Shown: positions 26,182 through 34,627, counted from the stretch's first letter. The stretch is DNA of 64,000 bases from Bittarella massiliensis (ex Durand et al. 2017) (GCF_001486165.1 NZ_LN908975.1:372001-436000), one strand, 5' to 3'. Program-made: numbers and translations. The notes: a model not told the origin generated them from the sequence alone.

Positions 26182-27360
26182 ATGAGACAGTACGATCTGG
26201 ACCAGCTCGTTGACCGCAAGGGCACCTTTAGCTCCAAGTGGGAGTTTATGCCCGGCGACGACCAGTCCGCCCTCCCCCTCTGGGTGGCGGACATGGACTT
26301 CCCCTGCGCCGACCCCATCATCGACGCGCTGCACAAGCGCATCGACCGCAAGATCTTCGGCTACACCGTGTACAACAACCCCACCTATAAAGAGGCAGTC
26401 ACCGGCTGGTACAAGCGCCGCCACGGGTGGGACGTCAAGGCCGAGGACATCTTCTTCTCCCCCGGCGTGGTGCCCGCCATCTGCTACCTGATCCAGGCCC
26501 TGTCGGAGGAGGGGGACGGCATCGTCATCCAGCGCCCGGTCTACTACCCCTTCACCAACAGCATCCTCGGCAACGGCCGCAAGGTGGTCAACAACCCCCT
26601 GATTTACCAGGACGGCCGCTACACCATGGACTATGAGGACCTGGACAAAAAGCTGGCCGACCCCGGCGTCAAGGGGATGATCCTCTGCAGCCCCCACAAC
26701 CCGGTGGGCCGGGTCTGGACCCTGGACGAGCTGAAAAAGGTGGTGGAGATCGCCAAGAAGTACGACAAGTGGATCATCTCCGACGAGATCCACTTCGATT
26801 TGGTGCGGGAGGGGGTCACCCACATCCCCCTGCTCAAGGCCTGCCCCGAGTACAAGGACCGGATCATCGTCTGCACCGCCCCCAGCAAGACCTTCAACCT
26901 GGCGGGGATGCAGCTGTCCAACATCGTCATCGAAAACCCCGACTACCAGGAGAAGTGGCTGCACACCATCGGCGACAAGAACTCGGTGGGCTTTGCCAAC
27001 CCCTTCGGCATCACCGCCATGATCGCCGCCTACAACGAGAGCGAGGACTGGCTCAACCAGGTCAACGCCTACATCGACGGCAACATCGCCTTCTGCAAAG
27101 AGTTTGTGGCCGAGCGGCTGCCCAAGGCCACCATGGTCGACTGCGAGGGCACCTACCTGGTCTGGCTGGACCTGCGGGAGTACTGCAAGGACAAGGAGGA
27201 GCTGGAGGAGATGATGCTCCGCCGGGCCAAGGTCGCCCTGGACGAGGGATACATGTTCGGCGAAGAGGGCATCGGCTTTGAGCGCATCAACGTGGCCTGC
27301 CCCCGCTCCATCGTCAAGGAGTGCATGGAGCGGATGGCCCAGGTGCTGGAAGGCAAATAG
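26182..27360 (+). CDS. PatB/MalY-type aminotransferase (probable cystathionine beta-lyase)
   Basis: 392 residues from ATG 26182 with AAGGAGA upstream. It is a fold-type I PLP enzyme: the N-terminal LPLWVADMDF is diagnostic for the MalY/PatB group, followed by SPGVVPAICYLI, CSPHNPVGRVW, ISDEIHFDL and the PLP lysine in APSKTFNLAGMQ near residue 235. Family members cleave cystathionine or other cysteine S-conjugates to pyruvate, ammonia and a thiol. The substrate range is not visible. It has its own promoter and terminator. A cysteine desulfidase 5 kb downstream suggests sulfur amino acid catabolism in this genome. Confidence 0.93.
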   Translation: MRQYDLDQLVDRKGTFSSKWEFMPGDDQSALPLWVADMDFPCADPIIDALHKRIDRKIFGYTVYNNPTYKEAVTGWYKRRHGWDVKAEDIFFSPGVVPAICYLIQALSEEGDGIVIQRPVYYPFTNSILGNGRKVVNNPLIYQDGRYTMDYEDLDKKLADPGVKGMILCSPHNPVGRVWTLDELKKVVEIAKKYDKWIISDEIHFDLVREGVTHIPLLKACPEYKDRIIVCTAPSKTFNLAGMQLSNIVIENPDYQEKWLHTIGDKNSVGFANPFGITAMIAAYNESEDWLNQVNAYIDGNIAFCKEFVAERLPKATMVDCEGTYLVWLDLREYCKDKEELEEMMLRRAKVALDEGYMFGEEGIGFERINVACPRSIVKECMERMAQVLEGK

Positions 27361-27384
27361 AAAGAGCGAGCGCCTCTGCGCGGC

Positions 27385-27430
27385 GAGAGCCGGGCGGCCG
27401 GAGTTTTTCGGCCCCCGGCTCTCTTTTTTG
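27385..27430 (+). terminator. Terminator after the PatB/MalY-like gene
   Basis: GAGAGCCGGG / CCCGGCTCTC arms enclosing a second small hairpin, then six T. Confidence 0.85.
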
Positions 27431-27501
27431 TACCCTTTTTTCGGCGCGAGCGGCAGACGGGGGCGAAACCGGTGCCCCGCCCACCGCCTGCCCCGGCTGC
27501 G

Positions 27502-27530
27502 TTGACAAAGGCTGCTTGCCGGGGGATAAT
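27502..27530 (+). promoter_or_regulatory. Promoter of the alkD-alkZ-like operon
   Basis: Perfect TTGACA (27502-27507), 17-bp spacer, GATAAT (27525-27530). The predicted start point near 27537 excludes the ATG at 27538 as translation start and supports the GTG at 27559. Confidence 0.75.
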
Positions 27531-27558
27531 GGGGAAAATGAGAGAGGAGGGGCCCTTT

Positions 27559-28308
27559 GTGGAGAGACCGCCCTTTGCGCTAAATCGCTGGCAACCCCGG
27601 GACTACCGGGCCTTTGTGGCCTACCTGCGGGAGCGGGCCGAACCTGGCTACCAGGCCTTTAACGCCCGCATCGTGAACGACCCCCAGTGCCCCCTGCTGG
27701 GGGTGCGGATGCCGGTGCTGCAGGCCTGTGCCCGCGCCATCGCGCGGGGGGACTGGCAGGGGTTTCTCGCCCTCTCCCGAGACGACAGCCACGAGGAGGG
27801 GATGGTGGCCGCCCTGGTGGCGGGCCGCGCCTCCTCCCTGCCCTGGCCCGAGGGGGTCCCGGCGGTGGAGGGGTACATCCCCCGGGTGCACAACTGGTCC
27901 CTCTGCGACAGCTTCTGCACCGCCTGCAAGGGGTTGGCCGGCCAGCCGGCGTACACCTGGTCCCTCTGCCAGAGGCTGGTGCAGAGCGGGAGCGCCCCCT
28001 GGGAGAAGCGGGTGGGGCTGGTGCTGGCCATGACCTACCTGCTGTGGGGGGACTGGGCCCCGCTGGCGGTGGAGCTGGCGGCCGCGGCCCCCGCGGGGGA
28101 ATACTATGTGGACATGGCCCGGGCCTGGCTCCTCTGCACCGCCTGGCCCCGCTTCCCCGCGCTGGTGGAAGCCCTGCTCGCCGAGGGGCGGCTGGACGAC
28201 TTTACCCACAACAAAACCCTCTCCAAGCTGCGCGATTCCTACCTGGTGGCGCCGGAGGAGAAGGCGCGGCTGTGCGCCCTGCGGCGGGGGAAGGGGGCGG
28301 GGAGATGA
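27559..28308 (+). CDS. AlkD-like DNA alkylation repair protein
   Basis: 249 residues from GTG 27559, with GAGGAGGGG 6-7 nt upstream. It belongs to the HEAT-like-repeat AlkC/AlkD superfamily of DNA glycosylases: VRMPVLQACARAIA near the N-terminus, SHEEGMVAALVAG, and VHNWSLCDSFC, where the Asp corresponds to the catalytic Asp of AlkD. It should excise positively charged alkylated bases without flipping them. The C-terminal DDFTHNKTLSKLRDSYLV is also family-like. The stop overlaps the ATG of a second putative glycosylase gene, so the two repair proteins are translationally coupled. Confidence 0.87.
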   Translation: MERPPFALNRWQPRDYRAFVAYLRERAEPGYQAFNARIVNDPQCPLLGVRMPVLQACARAIARGDWQGFLALSRDDSHEEGMVAALVAGRASSLPWPEGVPAVEGYIPRVHNWSLCDSFCTACKGLAGQPAYTWSLCQRLVQSGSAPWEKRVGLVLAMTYLLWGDWAPLAVELAAAAPAGEYYVDMARAWLLCTAWPRFPALVEALLAEGRLDDFTHNKTLSKLRDSYLVAPEEKARLCALRRGKGAGR

Positions 28309-29477
28309 GGGAGATCACCCGGGCGGAGGCGGTGGCCCGGCGGCTGGCCGCCCACCACCTGACTGCGCCGCTTTGCGGGCAGGGGGCGGTGGAGCAGGCC
28401 CTCCCCCTGGGGGTGCAGGACAGTCCGCCGGGGATGGGGGAGGCCGCCCTCTTCTGCCGGGTGGGGGATCTGGCCCCCGGCTGGGTGGAGGAGGCGGTGG
28501 CCTCCGGCGCGCTCTGCCGCTGCTGGAGTTTTCGCGGCGCGCCCTACCTTTTCCCCGCGTCCCAGCGGGGTCTCTTTCTCGGCGCGCTCTGCGCCCAGGA
28601 GGGGGAGGAGTGGATCTACGCCTACCCTGGCTTTGCCCCGGTGGCCGCGCGGCTGGGGCTGGGGGCAGACCAGCTGTTGCCCCTGCTCTGCCAGGCGGCG
28701 GAGGAGCTGCCCGCCCCGGTGACCGGCAAGGCCGAACTGGACCGGCAGCTGGCGGACCGGATCGCCCCCCGCCTGCCCGCAGGGGTGAGGGAGGGGTGGG
28801 AGGGCCCCTCCCTCTACGGGCCGGACCAGCGGCTGGGGGAGGCGGCGGTCTCCTTTTTGCTGCGGGCCTGCGCCCTGCAGGGGCACCTGGTGCTGGGCCC
28901 CCGCCAGGGGCGCTCCCCCCTCTTCTGGCCGGGGGACTGGGGGCGGGAGCGGCTGGCCCCCGCCGACCCCGCCCTCTTGGGCGCGCCGGGCCAGCGGGAG
29001 TTGGCGCGCCGCTTTCTCGCCCTCTACGGCCCGGCCACCGAGGGGGAGTTTGCCACCTTTTTGGGCTGCTGCCCCCGGCAGGGCAGGCGGCTTTGGGCCC
29101 TGGCCGAAGAGGTGGGGGAGCCGGTCGCCTTTTTGGGACGCCCGGCCCTGGCCCTGGCGGAGGGGGACTGCCCCTCCACCCCGCGGGGGGTGCAGCTGCT
29201 GCCCCCCTATGACCCCTACCTCTACGGGGGGCGCCGCTGGCTCTGTGAAGAGGGGCTGGCAGGACAGCTCTGGAAGACGGTGGGCAACCCCGGGGCGCTG
29301 CTGCGGGATGGCATTGCCGTGGGCTGGTGGCGGGGCAAGACCTCGGGCAGGAATTGGTCGGTCCGGCTGATGGGGTCGCCCCTCTCCCCCGGGGAGAGGG
29401 AGGCGGCCGTCGCCTGGTTGGAGCGGTACGCCGCCTTTCGCGGGCTGCGGCTAAAGGCGGTGGCGTGGCCCGAGTAG
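28305..29477 (+). CDS. AlkZ-like winged-helix DNA glycosylase family protein (HTH_42)
   Basis: 390 residues from ATG 28305, overlapping the alkD-like stop. The length and the pattern of winged-helix segments with a terminal beta domain (LLPPYDPYLYGGRRW, VNGxxxGWW-like GIAVGWWRGKTSGR) fit the HTH_42/AlkZ superfamily, which includes glycosylases that unhook interstrand crosslinks. AlkZ uses a Gln-x-Gln motif after the first helices; here the matching position reads Gln38-Asp-Ser, so activity or specificity may differ. Very high GC gives long Gly/Leu stretches. Being fused in one operon with an AlkD-like gene strongly suggests a shared DNA alkylation response. Confidence 0.78.
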   Translation: MREITRAEAVARRLAAHHLTAPLCGQGAVEQALPLGVQDSPPGMGEAALFCRVGDLAPGWVEEAVASGALCRCWSFRGAPYLFPASQRGLFLGALCAQEGEEWIYAYPGFAPVAARLGLGADQLLPLLCQAAEELPAPVTGKAELDRQLADRIAPRLPAGVREGWEGPSLYGPDQRLGEAAVSFLLRACALQGHLVLGPRQGRSPLFWPGDWGRERLAPADPALLGAPGQRELARRFLALYGPATEGEFATFLGCCPRQGRRLWALAEEVGEPVAFLGRPALALAEGDCPSTPRGVQLLPPYDPYLYGGRRWLCEEGLAGQLWKTVGNPGALLRDGIAVGWWRGKTSGRNWSVRLMGSPLSPGEREAAVAWLERYAAFRGLRLKAVAWPE

Positions 29478-29490
29478 GGCGAAAAGAAAG

Positions 29491-29530
29491 TCCGGGGCGG
29501 GAAACAACGGCTGTTTCCCGCCCCGGATTT
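29491..29530. terminator. Bidirectional terminator
   Basis: A 16-bp perfect stem TCCGGGGCGGGAAACA with its complement, short loop ACGGC, T/A-rich flanks on both sides. It serves the repair operon and the converging Xre-membrane operon. Confidence 0.85.
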
Positions 29531-29552
29531 GTTGTTTGGGGGAGAGGGGCTC

Positions 29553-29990
29553 TCACTTCTCCCCCTGTTCCCGCCGCCGCTCGATCCCCCGCCGGATGAG
29601 ACTGAGCCCGGCGATGTAGCAGAAGAAGACCCCCATCACCAGCGGCTGGATCGAGATGGAGAGGAGGCCGTCTTTGACAAAGGCGACCCGTCCGGCGGCC
29701 CAGGAGAAGAGAAATTCCCCCCCAAAAAGGGCGCCGAGGGCCAGATAGACCCAGGAGAGCCAGCTGCCGCTGCGCCCGAAATAGGCGTTTTTGCAGATGG
29801 CCAGGGTGAGGAAGTAGAGGGCCGGCAGCACGATGAGGAGGAGGGCCTCCATCATCGGTTCGGCCCACTCGCCCCAGCCGGTGCGGACGATGCCGTCGGC
29901 CAGGATGAGAACGAGGGTCAAGAGGAGGGTCTGCATGGCGATTTTTTGCCGCTGTTGCAGCTGGTACTCGTCGTACTCCCGCCCGTTCAC
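29553..29990 (-). CDS. Four-helix membrane protein, paralogue of the upstream gene
   Basis: 145 residues from a GTG at 29990 that overlaps the preceding stop (GTGA). The protein starts with NGREYDEYQLQQRQKIAMQTLLL and has about four hydrophobic helices. The upstream neighbour begins in the same way (GQYDERQLRERDRIGMQTLI), so the two are ancient tandem paralogues and may form a heteromer. No function is established for this family. Its operon starts with an Xre regulator, an arrangement common for small two- or three-gene membrane systems in Firmicutes. Confidence 0.8.
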   Translation of the reverse strand: MNGREYDEYQLQQRQKIAMQTLLLTLVLILADGIVRTGWGEWAEPMMEALLLIVLPALYFLTLAICKNAYFGRSGSWLSWVYLALGALFGGEFLFSWAAGRVAFVKDGLLSISIQPLVMGVFFCYIAGLSLIRRGIERRREQGEK

Positions 29991-30445
29991 TGCTCTCCCC
30001 CCTCTTCTTCGGCCTGGGCCCGCTTCCACTGGATGCGGTAAATCAGGGCCTGCACCCCCAAAAACAGGACCATCAACAGGGTGGCGCCGCCGTCGAGCTG
30101 GCCGTTTTCGGTGAGGGTGAAGTTGCCCCAGACGGCGTCGCAGGTGAAATAGACCAGCGCCACCAGCACAAAGACGGGGATGACATAGTAAAACAGGCGG
30201 TGGTAGCCGGGGTGCCTGGGCAGCACCTGGCGCAGGGCGCAGAGACAGCCGAAGAGGGACTGGCCCCCCACCACGATCAAAAAGGCGGAGTGCTGGGGGC
30301 TGGTCCAGTCAAGGCCCGCCTCCCGCACCAGGCCGTCGGCCAGCACGGCGAGAAAGACGGCGATCAGCGTCTGCATGCCGATGCGGTCCCGCTCCCGCAG
30401 CTGCCGCTCGTCGTACTGCCCTTCACAGAGAAATATTTTGCTCAT
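29987..30445 (-). CDS. Four-helix membrane protein
   Basis: 152 residues from ATG 30445 with GGAGGAAGG upstream; the start overlaps the stop of the Xre gene (ATGA). It has a charged N-terminus with YDERQLRERDRIGMQTLI, then four hydrophobic helices separated by short loops, and an acidic tail QAEEEGGEQ. It is similar in layout to the next gene. Function unknown; probably a membrane-embedded partner controlled by the upstream regulator. Three genes in overlapping frames indicate tight coexpression. Confidence 0.8.
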   Translation of the reverse strand: MSKIFLCEGQYDERQLRERDRIGMQTLIAVFLAVLADGLVREAGLDWTSPQHSAFLIVVGGQSLFGCLCALRQVLPRHPGYHRLFYYVIPVFVLVALVYFTCDAVWGNFTLTENGQLDGGATLLMVLFLGVQALIYRIQWKRAQAEEEGGEQ

Positions 30446-30645
30446 TGTCCTTCCTCCCAAAACAGTTGGTCCAATGTCTGCCCCAGCGCCCGGCAGATGG
30501 CGCGGCAGAGGTTGATGGTGGGGTTGTAGTCCCCCTTTTCAATGGCGACGATGGTCTGCCGGGTGACCCCCACCTTTTCCGCCAGGTCCTTTTGCGACAG
30601 CCCCAGCATGGCGCGTGCCGCCTTGAGCTTCACGTTTTTTCCCAT
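30442..30645 (-). CDS. Xre-family helix-turn-helix regulator, 67 aa
   Basis: 67 residues from ATG 30645 with AGAGGTG upstream. Almost the whole protein is the Xre DNA-binding domain: ARAMLGLSQKDLAEKVGVTR, then QTIVAIEKGDYNPTINLCRA, the common compact form in Firmicutes (YvaO/YozG-like). It is first in a three-gene operon with overlapping stops and starts and probably controls its own promoter, which lies 26-54 bp upstream. No clear operator repeat was identified. Confidence 0.9.
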   Translation of the reverse strand: MGKNVKLKAARAMLGLSQKDLAEKVGVTRQTIVAIEKGDYNPTINLCRAICRALGQTLDQLFWEEGQ

Positions 30646-30670
30646 CTGCTCACCTCTTTTCTCTGCCACC

Positions 30671-30699
30671 AATATATAACTTACCGGACATAAAGTCAA
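30671..30699 (-). promoter_or_regulatory. Promoter of the Xre-membrane operon
   Basis: On the minus strand TTGACT (30699-30694), 17-bp spacer, TATATT (30676-30671). Confidence 0.75.
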
Positions 30700-30802
30700 G
30701 TATATTTTACTAAAAGAAAATTATTTTATGCTTTCCAAGAGAAAAAAGGTCGCCACAGTGTACGGCGCGGCGGCCTTTTTGGAAGGGGGAGCTGGAGGGG
30801 AA

Positions 30803-31100
30803 GGTGTTTGGCGGATGGGGGCGCGGGGCATTTGGCGACGCGGGTGCAGGCCGCTTGACGAATCGGGTGCGGGGCGTTTGATGACTCGAGTGCGGGGTAC
30901 TCGGTGAATGGGGTGTGGGGTGTTTGGCGAACCGTGTGGGGCGTTTGGGCGGTTCGGGTACAAAACACTGGATGGACTGGAAGGGAAGTGCTCGACAGCT
31001 CGGGAGTGAAGTGTTTGGCAGCTCGGGTGCGAGGTGTTTGGCCGGGTACGAGTTGGTCGGCGAATCGAGCGCTGACGGTTCAGCGGCTCGGGCGGGGGCG
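30803..31100. repeat. Degenerate tandem repeat, 23-bp period, about 13 units
   Basis: Units follow the pattern GGGCGTTTGGCGAATCGGGT plus GCG. Reading from 30803, most units are exactly 23 bp and a few are 21 or 24. Conservation is highest for the GTTTGGCG and CGGGTG parts. The period is not a multiple of three and all frames are repeat-driven, so it is non-coding. From 31100 to 31660 no gene or other feature was recognised. Confidence 0.75.
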
Positions 31101-31660
31101 AGGGTGGGTTTGATTTTGCTCCTTGTCGCCGCGGCCAGAGAGCAGCTCCTGGGGAAGGGAGCCGGGGCGCTGCCAGAGACGCGAGGTGGACAGAGGGGAT
31201 GCAGGTCGTTGGAGCGCTGCGAAACGACTTGCCCGGAGAATTTTGCCCTTTTAAAAACGGGCGCATAGGTCCTTTTTCACCGCGATGCCGGCCCACAAAA
31301 AACGGACTGCTGTCCCTGCCGTCCCCACCGCATGGCTGAAGGACCCGCCTGCCAAATGGCGAAAGAGGGGAAATGCGCGGTGGTGGGGCCGGTGAGAGGA
31401 GCAGAAAGAGGCGCTGCAACTCGAATTTTGCGAAAAGTCCTCCTTTCTGACGCTGTTATACCGGCGGAGGAGAGGGAACACCCCCGCCCCTGGGAGAGCG
31501 GGAGGAGGAGTTGATGGGGAAAGGGAAATGGATACCTCTCCATCGAATTTTGGCGATTTTTGTCGAATTTGTGCGAACAAAGGTGGGCAGAGCCGTTGAA
31601 ACAGCCAATGGACAAGCCCTCCCCAATATAGGAAAATAGAACCAAACGGGGGGAGAGCCG

Positions 31661-31879
31661 ATGAGAAAGAGAAAGAACGCCAATTTAGAGGCGATCGAGC
31701 CCGAGATCATCGCCATGCGCAAGGAGGGGATGACCCGGCAGGAGATCGCCGACTTTTTCGGCCTGGACCTGGACCAGATCCGCTGGTGGGTGACCCGGTA
31801 CAACCGCAAGCAGGCGCGGCTGGCGGCTGGAGAGGTGCTTCGCCCCAAGGGGAGGCCGCGAAAGGAGAAAACCCCCTGA
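31661..31879 (+). CDS. Small helix-turn-helix protein, 72 aa
   Basis: 72 residues from ATG 31661 with GGGGGGAGAG upstream. The core GMTRQEIADFFGLDLDQIRW is a helix-turn-helix of the kind found in transposase-type and homeodomain-like small proteins. It is flanked by a basic N-terminus (MRKRKN) and a basic tail (KGRPRKEKTP) with an AT-hook-like GRPRK. No transposase or inverted repeats are nearby, so it looks like an independent DNA-binding protein. Target unknown. Confidence 0.75.
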   Translation: MRKRKNANLEAIEPEIIAMRKEGMTRQEIADFFGLDLDQIRWWVTRYNRKQARLAAGEVLRPKGRPRKEKTP

Positions 31880-31898
31880 AGAGCGGATTTTGACAGCG

Positions 31899-31940
31899 AG
31901 AGAGCGGCGCGTCCCCACGCAGGGGCGCGCCGCTCTCTTA
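31899..31940. terminator. Hairpin between converging genes
   Basis: GAGAGCGGCGCG / CGCGCCGCTCTC plus an inner CCCC/GGGG pairing. The T tracts are weak on both sides, so it is a probable but not ideal terminator. Confidence 0.5.
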
Positions 31941-31960
31941 CACGGTGGGGGAGGATCCCC

Positions 31961-33232
31961 CTATTTGCCGATCATGATGTTGAGGATCTCCACGTCGGTG
32001 GATTTCATCCCCACCCGGCCCATCCGGCCGATGGCCTGCACCGTCTCCTCCGGAGTGCTCATCACCAGCCCCTCTCCGGCGCCAAAGGTGCGGTTTTGCA
32101 GGGACATGCAGTGGCTGAGGATGGCCGCGTCCACCGCCGAGGCGATCTTGGCCGCACAGGAGGGTTTGGCCCCGTCGCAGACTACCCCCGACACGTCGGC
32201 CAAGGTGTTGACCACCGTGCGGCAGATGGCCTCGAAATCGCCGCCGCAGAGGTAGGTGATGGCGGCTCCGGAGGCGGCCGCGGCAGAGACCGCCCCGCAG
32301 TAGGCGCTGAGTTTGCCCAGCCCCTTTTTCTGGTAGATGGCGATCAGGTTGGAGAGGACCAGGGCCCGGTAGGCCTTTTCCTCGCTGACGCCCAGCTCCT
32401 GGGCATAGGCCAGCACCGGCAGGCAGACGGTCATCCCCTGGTTGCCGCTGCCGGAGTTGGTGACCACCGGAAGGGCGCAACCGCTCATCCGCGCGTCGCT
32501 GCCGGCGGCAGCCCAGGCGCGGGCCCGGATCTTGACGTCGTCGCCGTACTCGCTGAGCAGGGTGCGCCCCACCTGGGCGCCGTAGGGGTGGGAGAGCCCC
32601 TCTTTGGCGATGGCGTAGTTGTACTCGATCTGGCGGGAGATCACCTTGCGCACGTCGTCCAGGTCCACCGTCTCGGCAAAGGTGTAGATGTCGGCCAGGT
32701 CCAGCAGTTCGTAGGCCTCGCTCAGGTGGTCTTCCACCGGGGTGTCGGCGCCGCCCACCAGCACCTCGCCGTCGCGCTCGACCCGGACGATGTTGGTGTG
32801 GGAATAGCAGATCTCCACCACCGAGGTGTGCTCCCCCGCGGTGGCCTCGACGATGATCTGCAGGTTGGAGACCCCCTCCAGCAGCTCGGTCTCGCAGATG
32901 CCGGCGTCCAGCAGCTCTCTGGCCCGCTGCAGGTCGGCAGGGGTGACGGCGGTCAGCACCTCCAGCCCCCGCTCGGGGTCGCCCCCCACCGCGCCCAGCA
33001 CGGCGCTGGTGTCGATCCCCTTGAGGCCGCCGGAATTGGGGACCACCACCCCCTTGACGTTTTTGATGATGTTGCCGCTGCAGGAGACCACCATCTTCTG
33101 GGGCTCCTCCCCCAGCACCTGGCGGGCCTTGGCGGCGGCCAGGGCGATGGCAATGGGCTCGGTGCAGCCCAGGGCGGGTACCAGTTCCCCCTCTAAAATG
33201 GCGATGTACTGCTCGTAGATGTTGCGGTTCAC
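31961..33232 (-). CDS. cyuA: L-cysteine desulfidase family protein (CyuA / UPF0597)
   Basis: 423 residues from a GTG at 33232 with GAGGGGGA upstream. It matches the UPF0597/CyuA family related to the alpha subunit of iron-sulfur serine dehydratases: LGCTEPIAIALAAA at the N-terminus, VVPNSGGLKGI, SGCALPVVTNSGSGNQGMT near residue 265, and Cys in YLCGGDF and DGAKPSCAAK. The conserved cysteines should bind a 4Fe-4S cluster, oxygen-sensitive and consistent with anaerobic life. CyuA-type enzymes degrade cysteine to pyruvate, ammonia and sulfide; some relatives may act on other substrates. Confidence 0.88.
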   Translation of the reverse strand: MNRNIYEQYIAILEGELVPALGCTEPIAIALAAAKARQVLGEEPQKMVVSCSGNIIKNVKGVVVPNSGGLKGIDTSAVLGAVGGDPERGLEVLTAVTPADLQRARELLDAGICETELLEGVSNLQIIVEATAGEHTSVVEICYSHTNIVRVERDGEVLVGGADTPVEDHLSEAYELLDLADIYTFAETVDLDDVRKVISRQIEYNYAIAKEGLSHPYGAQVGRTLLSEYGDDVKIRARAWAAAGSDARMSGCALPVVTNSGSGNQGMTVCLPVLAYAQELGVSEEKAYRALVLSNLIAIYQKKGLGKLSAYCGAVSAAAASGAAITYLCGGDFEAICRTVVNTLADVSGVVCDGAKPSCAAKIASAVDAAILSHCMSLQNRTFGAGEGLVMSTPEETVQAIGRMGRVGMKSTDVEILNIMIGK

Positions 33233-33436
33233 GATCGGCGTCCCCCTCTATTCGCGCGTCGGCAGGGCCGGCGGCTTGTCTTTGTCTCCATTATACTCCT
33301 TTTTTCAGCGGGAGACTATCCCCCTTTTGCGCGGGTAAAACTGCCGGTTGAAAGGGGGGAGCGGTTGTATTACAATAAAACGGTACGGCCGGTTTACACC
33401 GATTGCAAGAAAGTTGAAAGAAAGGCGGGCGGCAGG

Positions 33437-33865
33437 ATGAATACCATATTACAGACACTCAAACAGGAGATGATCGACCGCGGCTACAAGTGCGTGGCCG
33501 GGAAGGGGGAAGGGGTGCTCTTCTCCTCCCACAAAAACGGGATCGCCCCCCTACTGGACCTCTACGAGGCCAAGCTGGGCGGCGAGGGCGGCCTCTGCAT
33601 CTGCGACCGGGTCTTTGGCAAGGCGGCGGTCTTTGTGGCCTACCTCTGCGGCGCGAGGGACTGCTACGCCTTTGTGGCCAGCCGCCCCGCCCTGGACCTG
33701 GCCGCCGAGCTGGGGATGCGGCTGGACTGCGAGACCGAGGTCCCCTTCATCGAAAATCGGGACAAAACCGGCCAGTGCCCCATCGAAAACTCGGTGATGG
33801 ACTGCCGCACCCCCGAGGAGGCGCTGGCGGCCATCCGCCGCCGGTTGGCCGCGCTGCGGGGGTAG
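33437..33865 (+). CDS. DUF1893 domain protein
   Basis: 142 residues from ATG 33437; the ribosome site GGCGGCAGG is weak, and an upstream in-frame start is possible. The domain DUF1893 is recognised by LCICDRVFGKAAVFVAYL, then CYAFVASRPALDLA, VPFIENRDKTGQCPIENSVM. The family lies in the cytidine-deaminase-like superfamily and its biochemical role is not established. A TACAAT at about 33371 could be the -10. The gene is alone and followed at 120 bp by a papain-like hydrolase gene. Confidence 0.82.
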   Translation: MNTILQTLKQEMIDRGYKCVAGKGEGVLFSSHKNGIAPLLDLYEAKLGGEGGLCICDRVFGKAAVFVAYLCGARDCYAFVASRPALDLAAELGMRLDCETEVPFIENRDKTGQCPIENSVMDCRTPEEALAAIRRRLAALRG

Positions 33866-33984
33866 GAGGCGGCGCAGGGTCTCTGAAATTTGTGTGAAAA
33901 ACACATTTTTCCCCTTGCCAGAGGGGGGCGGTTTCTGGTATTTTAGAGCAAGCTGCAATTTTAAAACGTATGAGAGGGATGCCC

Positions 33985-34599
33985 ATGTCTGTCGATCTCG
34001 TTCCGGCTGTCGCCTATCCTGCCCGCCCGACCCTGCCGTCCGGCCAAGCGCCGGCGGGCAGACGCCACATCTATTTGGTGTTCACCCACACCGGCACCCG
34101 CTTTTCCAAGGTGCTGAAGATGGTCACCCGGGGGGAGTACACCCACGTCTCCATCGCCATGGACGCCAGCTTGGACCGCCTCTACTCCTTTGGCCGCAAC
34201 AGCATCAAGGAGCGCCCCTGGGAGGCCGGCTTTGTCTGTGAGCAGAAGGATGGCGGCGTCTACCGGGAGTTGCCCGGCACCCGCTGCACCGTCTACCAAC
34301 TGGAGGTGAGCGAGGAGCAGTACCGCCGCGCGCAGGGGATCATCGACCTCTTTTTGCGCCACCAGTCGGTCTTTAAATACAACTATCCCGGGCTGTTTTT
34401 CATGTCCATCGGCTGGGCCAAGCGGTGCAAGCGCCGGTTCGTCTGTTCGCAGTTTGTGGCCTATGTCCTCGAAAACAGCGGCACCATGCGCTTTCACAAA
34501 GATTTCAGCCTGATGCGCCCGACCGATTTGAAGGGCCTTCTCTACGCCCCGGTCTACACCGGCATGCTGCGCAGCTATTCGGCGGCCCATGCCCTGTAA
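33985..34599 (+). CDS. Permuted papain-like (NlpC/P60-superfamily) protein
   Basis: 204 residues from ATG 33985, chosen because GAGAGGG lies 6 nt upstream; two ATGs slightly earlier are also in frame. The domain begins RRHIYLVFTHTGTRFSK and contains YTHVSIAMD with a His and KRRFVCSQFVAYVLENSG with a Cys. The His-before-Cys order is that of circularly permuted NlpC/P60 (YiiX/YaeF-like) hydrolases. No signal peptide is visible, which argues for a cytoplasmic acyl- or peptide hydrolase rather than a wall enzyme. It ends at a clear terminator. Confidence 0.75.
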   Translation: MSVDLVPAVAYPARPTLPSGQAPAGRRHIYLVFTHTGTRFSKVLKMVTRGEYTHVSIAMDASLDRLYSFGRNSIKERPWEAGFVCEQKDGGVYRELPGTRCTVYQLEVSEEQYRRAQGIIDLFLRHQSVFKYNYPGLFFMSIGWAKRCKRRFVCSQFVAYVLENSGTMRFHKDFSLMRPTDLKGLLYAPVYTGMLRSYSAAHAL

Positions 34600-34627
34600 C
34601 GGGCCCCTCCCGAGCAGAAGATTTCAG

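Noticed and set aside
30803-31100. The tandem array as a CRISPR
   Set aside because: Units are directly adjacent without unique spacers, units are degenerate, and no cas genes are present.
30721-31419. Minus-strand Pro/Arg/His-rich open frame over the 23-bp array
   Set aside because: The open frame is a by-product of the repeat; the 23-bp unit is not a multiple of three and there is no ribosome site.
31661-31879. The small helix-turn-helix gene as part of an insertion sequence
   Set aside because: No second transposase frame, terminal inverted repeats or target duplications were found around it.
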